A DNA stretch of 64,000 nucleotides from Actinoplanes sichuanensis (GTDB lineage Bacteria; Actinomycetota; Actinomycetes; Mycobacteriales; Micromonosporaceae), in the NCBI RefSeq assembly GCF_033097365.1, contig NZ_AP028461.1, forward strand, positions 2,666,001 through 2,730,000. Reading direction: 5' to 3'. The notes beneath the pieces were generated by a model. The model was given only the letters and a program-made list of their open reading frames with translations. It was not told the DNA's origin and ran no database searches. A program made the translations under genes and the position numbers. Positions 62,201 through 64,000 of this stretch are shown piece by piece. Each line of letters begins with the position of its first letter. Position 1 is the first letter of the stretch.

Positions 62201-63844
62201 GGATACCGGCACGTCACCATCGCGCCGAAACCCGGCGGCGGCCTCACCTCGGCCACGGCCGCCTATCGTTCCCGGTACGGCCGGTTCGTCAGTGACTGGA
62301 GTCTCGACGCGGCCGGGCAGATGTCGCTGAACGTGACCGTGCCCGGTAACACCACGGCCACCGTGGAGATCCCGGCGGTGAGCCGCTGGGCCGTCACCGA
62401 GGGCGGCCGTCCCGCCGCCGACGCCGACGGCGTCACGTTCGTGCGGATGGACGGGCCCACGGCGGTGTTCACCGTGGGCGCGGGCAGCTACCGGTTCGCC
62501 GTCGACACCGTCCGTGGTGACCTCGGCGAGGCCCGGGTCGCCGCCGCGACGCTGGCGTCCGGCACACCGTCGGCTCGGGCTCTGGCGCTCACGATCGCGG
62601 CCGCCGACCGTGGCTACGGTGTCGTGTCGCCGCCGGCCACCGCCGCCACCGTGCACGTCGCGCTGGCCGCGGCGGCCGACCTCGACCGCCGGATCGGCCC
62701 CGACCGGCGACCCGTGCTGGCCGACATCCGTACCCGCCTGTCCCGGGTCTCGGCCGCCCTGGTCGGCGCGGTCGCGGCGATGAACCCACCGGCCGGGGAC
62801 CTGCTTCCCGGGGCGGTCGTCCGGGTCGAGGCGACACTGCAGAACCGGGGCGACACGCCCCTGACCGACGTCCGGATCACCGTGCCGGCACCCATCGGCT
62901 GGACCGTGACACCGGTCGCCCCGGCACCGGCGACCACGGTCCGGCCCGGCGGCACGGTGACCGCCCGGTACGACGTCCGGATCGGCGCCGACCAGAGACC
63001 CGGAACCGTCGACCTGACCGGCACCGTCGCCTACCGGCGGCCGGTCGGCACCGCCACCCTGCCGATCAGCGCGGCACTCACCGTCGCACCATCCGTCGAG
63101 ATCACCGCGGTCGACCCGGACCGCGACACCCTGGACCCGGGCGACACCACACAGGTCAGCGTGACGTTGCGTAACCGATCGACGGTTCCGGCGCGAGGAG
63201 ACCTCACCCTCACCGCCCCGGCCGACTGGACGGCCGGTCCGGCACAGCGCTATGACCTGGGCGCCGGGCAGGAACGGACGGTGACGATGCCGGCCACCGC
63301 GCCGGTGACCGTCACCGAGGGCGCCGCCACCCTGACCGCCGCCACCGGCCCCGGTACGGCGGAACGGGCCACCGCCGAGGTCCGGGTCGTCGTCGCGGTG
63401 CCGCCGCCCGGTGCCGTCGACCACGCCGACCTGGGCGACGGCACCTCGGAGCAGGCGCACCGTCTGACCGCCTCGGCGACGTCGGGCACCAACACCGAGG
63501 CCGGGAAGACCCGGCGCTACACCCAGCAGGGCGTCGCCGGCGCCCACTTCGAGTTCGACCTCGCGGTCACCCCCGGGAAGCCGTTCATCCTCCGCGTCGT
63601 CGAGACCTACAACCAGGCACAGATCAAGGACTACGACATTCTCATCGACGGCGTCCTCCTCCACTCCCGCTCCCACCGGCGTACCGCGGGCGGCGAGGGC
63701 ACGGTCGGCTACCAGATCCTGGTCGACCGGGCCGACCTGACAAGCGACGGCACGGTACGTGTCCGTTTCCAGGAGGACACCGACGGCCGTAACTACGACC
63801 CGTCCATCGCCGACGTCTGGTCCCTGCCGGCGACCACCGGCTGA
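59276..63844 (+). CDS. Secreted GH78 alpha-L-rhamnosidase with C-terminal accessory domains
   Basis: A 1522-residue exoenzyme from ATG 59276 (AAGGG upstream). A signal peptide ends near ATAAAP (about residue 32). Then come fibronectin-like and beta-sandwich modules (about 35-640), including DPGGKPLLRREFRVDRKV and GDGWYSGSIAWLG of GH78 N-domains. The alpha/alpha barrel has TDTPARDERLGWTGD (about 660-675, with the general acid Glu) and IWERWDSIKPDG (about 928). After it lie an unassigned helical part, two NEW3-like beta domains (about 1175-1380) and a last DUF6805-like carbohydrate-binding module. It removes terminal rhamnose from plant polysaccharides or flavonoids. Confidence 0.92.
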   Translation: MNRETRPLRAACLAALLLLTIVGLPTPATAAAPAPTVTGLTVEGVPGALGIDTPAPRLGWQIASARRGVTQSAYQVRVASAAARLAAGKPDVWDSGRTTGTDSTQVPYGGPAPTSATRYHWQVRIWDAAGRASAWSTPSWWETGLLNTGDWQAKWIGRERPSATWSDYTLDVRLTVTRDAAGIFFRARGVNDAYMWQLANFGNAPVLRPHVRTGGTWQLLKQVPIDAVIAPADFNKPHDLRIETAGSTIRTFVDGALVDTTVDTRRTSGTIGLRTSNPESAIVHSVRLTVAGKVEVDADLTRGANPFTAGTPTPQGLAVSGSTETLLADPGGKPLLRREFRVDRKVSRARIHATALGVYELSLNGSRVGDHQLAPGWTDYAKRIQYQSFDVTDQLVTGDNTIGAMLGDGWYSGSIAWLGDKLYGERPELLAQLRIDYTDGTSQIIGSDGTWRSADGPVLRGDNIHGETYDARLDPPGWRTSAFDDSTWSAATVRDTSTDDPTSRLVAQVDPPVKVTGELAAKTVTQVKPGVWVFDLGQNMVGSTRLEVTGEAGQTVRIRHAEVLNPDGTVYTANLRTAQATDYYTLAGTGTEVYEPRFTFHGFRYVELTGYPGTPDLSTVTGRVIGTAAPFTGELTTSDPMVNQLQSNIVWGQRGNFLSVPTDTPARDERLGWTGDINVFAETATFNMDSLSFLTKWLADMRDAQSANGAYPDVAPRSCCGEGVSGWADAGITVPYTLWKRYGDTKVLTDHYDSMRRYVDYVQATSDGLLRPNAGPYLDWLNLDDPTPAGVVGTAYAAYSTRLFAEMAAALGRTADAERYGARATAVTRAFADAYISADGRIQGDSQTAYVLALSMNLVPATLRDAAGKRLAERVASRGHHLSTGFLGTPDLLPALTDTGNLDIAYRLLTNRDYPSWGYEIARGATTIWERWDSIKPDGTFGDVGMNSFNHYAYGAVGDWMYRTIGGIRPDDGAPGYRHVTIAPKPGGGLTSATAAYRSRYGRFVSDWSLDAAGQMSLNVTVPGNTTATVEIPAVSRWAVTEGGRPAADADGVTFVRMDGPTAVFTVGAGSYRFAVDTVRGDLGEARVAAATLASGTPSARALALTIAAADRGYGVVSPPATAATVHVALAAAADLDRRIGPDRRPVLADIRTRLSRVSAALVGAVAAMNPPAGDLLPGAVVRVEATLQNRGDTPLTDVRITVPAPIGWTVTPVAPAPATTVRPGGTVTARYDVRIGADQRPGTVDLTGTVAYRRPVGTATLPISAALTVAPSVEITAVDPDRDTLDPGDTTQVSVTLRNRSTVPARGDLTLTAPADWTAGPAQRYDLGAGQERTVTMPATAPVTVTEGAATLTAATGPGTAERATAEVRVVVAVPPPGAVDHADLGDGTSEQAHRLTASATSGTNTEAGKTRRYTQQGVAGAHFEFDLAVTPGKPFILRVVETYNQAQIKDYDILIDGVLLHSRSHRRTAGGEGTVGYQILVDRADLTSDGTVRVRFQEDTDGRNYDPSIADVWSLPATTG

Positions 63845-63849
63845 GCCGC

Positions 63850-63886
63850 GACGGCCGCGGTCGTCGTGGTGACGACCGCGGCCGTC
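63850..63886 (+). terminator. Strong hairpin after the GH78 gene
   Basis: A perfect 16-bp stem (63850-63865 with 63871-63886; arms begin GACGGCCGCGG and GACGACCGCGG) around the loop GTGGT, six bases after the stop codon. No U-run follows. Confidence 0.75.
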
Positions 63887-63951
63887 TGCACACGTATGGC
63901 GAACGGATGGCGTACGTGTCAACGGCGTGGCCGATGATCGGAGGACCACAG

Positions 63952-64000
63952 GTGCAGTCGCACTCCGGTTCGGTAGGGGCACGGGGCCCAACCGCGGCGG
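63952..64000 (+). CDS. Start of a gene cut by the window edge
   Basis: A GTG at 63952 has a perfect GGAGG (63940-63944) seven bases upstream and opens a frame (MQSHSGSVGARGPTAA) to the end of the window. The 16 residues do not allow a family call. Confidence 0.45.
   Translation, partial: MQSHSGSVGARGPTAA

Noticed and set aside
60371..63991. Reverse frame of 1206 codons opposite the rhamnosidase
   Set aside because: The forward strand carries a signal peptide and GH78 motifs; the reverse reading has no domain.

Overview
This 64 kb window is very GC-rich (roughly 70 percent or more by eye), with dense genes, strong G/C third codon positions, frequent GTG and some TTG starts, and gene overlaps of one to four bases. 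The family content (scr1-type XRE/DUF5753 regulator, AfsR/SARP regulator with NB-ARC and TPR, DUF574 methyltransferases, zinc-independent ribosomal paralogues under a Zur box, WXG100/EccC proteins, many STAND and WD40 proteins) points to a large actinomycete chromosome, most likely Micromonosporaceae such as Actinoplanes. The genus is an inference. No rRNA, tRNA or CRISPR was seen, and no stretch over 300 bases lacks a gene or gene remnant.

Layout. 1-3.6 kb: a partial CoA ligase/adenylating enzyme, an FAD monooxygenase and a divergent MIO ammonia-lyase with tyrosine-type selectivity residues, probably the edge of a hydroxycinnamate-using pathway. 3.7-9.0 kb: an XRE regulator, then a NACHT STAND ATPase facing a two-gene operon (small membrane protein and seven-bladed WD40 protein) whose products share a short Gly/Asn-rich motif; this is the best candidate for an undescribed conflict or signalling module. 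9.0-11.5 kb: methyltransferase, PatA/HtrB-like acyltransferase, von Willebrand A protein. 11.6-23.8 kb: a divergent carbohydrate regulon, with PfkB kinase, lipoprotein binding protein and two permeases one way, and a DeoR regulator with GH4, GH38 and GH2 glycosidases the other way. 23.8-26.6 kb: an AfsR/SARP-type regulator. 26.8-37.0 kb: an FHA-bearing EccC ATPase, a four-gene operon with a WXG100 protein, and two transmembrane Ser/Thr kinases. 37.1-42.0 kb: aryl-alcohol-type dehydrogenase, aldehyde dehydrogenase and a LAL-type LuxR regulator. 42.0-45.8 kb: a zinc-starvation cluster with a consensus Zur box between a frameshifted, P-loop-less COG0523 gene and rpmB-rpmG-rpsN (all cysteine-depleted forms), then an intact COG0523 gene. 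46.0-50.8 kb: a DUF6282 hydrolase, a NitT/TauT-type ABC transporter and an MFS carrier. 50.8-53.1 kb: an IS5-type transposase scrap, a serine beta-lactamase-fold hydrolase and a PLP-dependent ACC deaminase/D-cysteine desulfhydrase homologue. 53.3-59.0 kb: a TIR/transmembrane/coiled-coil/double WD40 protein, then an IS605-type element with intact TnpB and frameshifted TnpA sitting in a truncated tannase/feruloyl esterase gene. 59.1-63.9 kb: a secreted GH78 alpha-L-rhamnosidase behind a good promoter and a perfect LacI-type operator, closed by a 16-bp-stem hairpin.

Cooperation. The 11.6-23.8 kb block forms one import-and-cleave unit for an oligosaccharide with mannose- and galactose-type linkages, with an ATPase supplied from elsewhere. 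The zinc block is a textbook Zur response with unusual COG0523 variants. The NACHT/WD40 and TIR/WD40 loci, 45 kb apart, share an architecture theme (membrane anchor, propeller, death- or NADase-type signalling) and are the main biological-conflict candidates.
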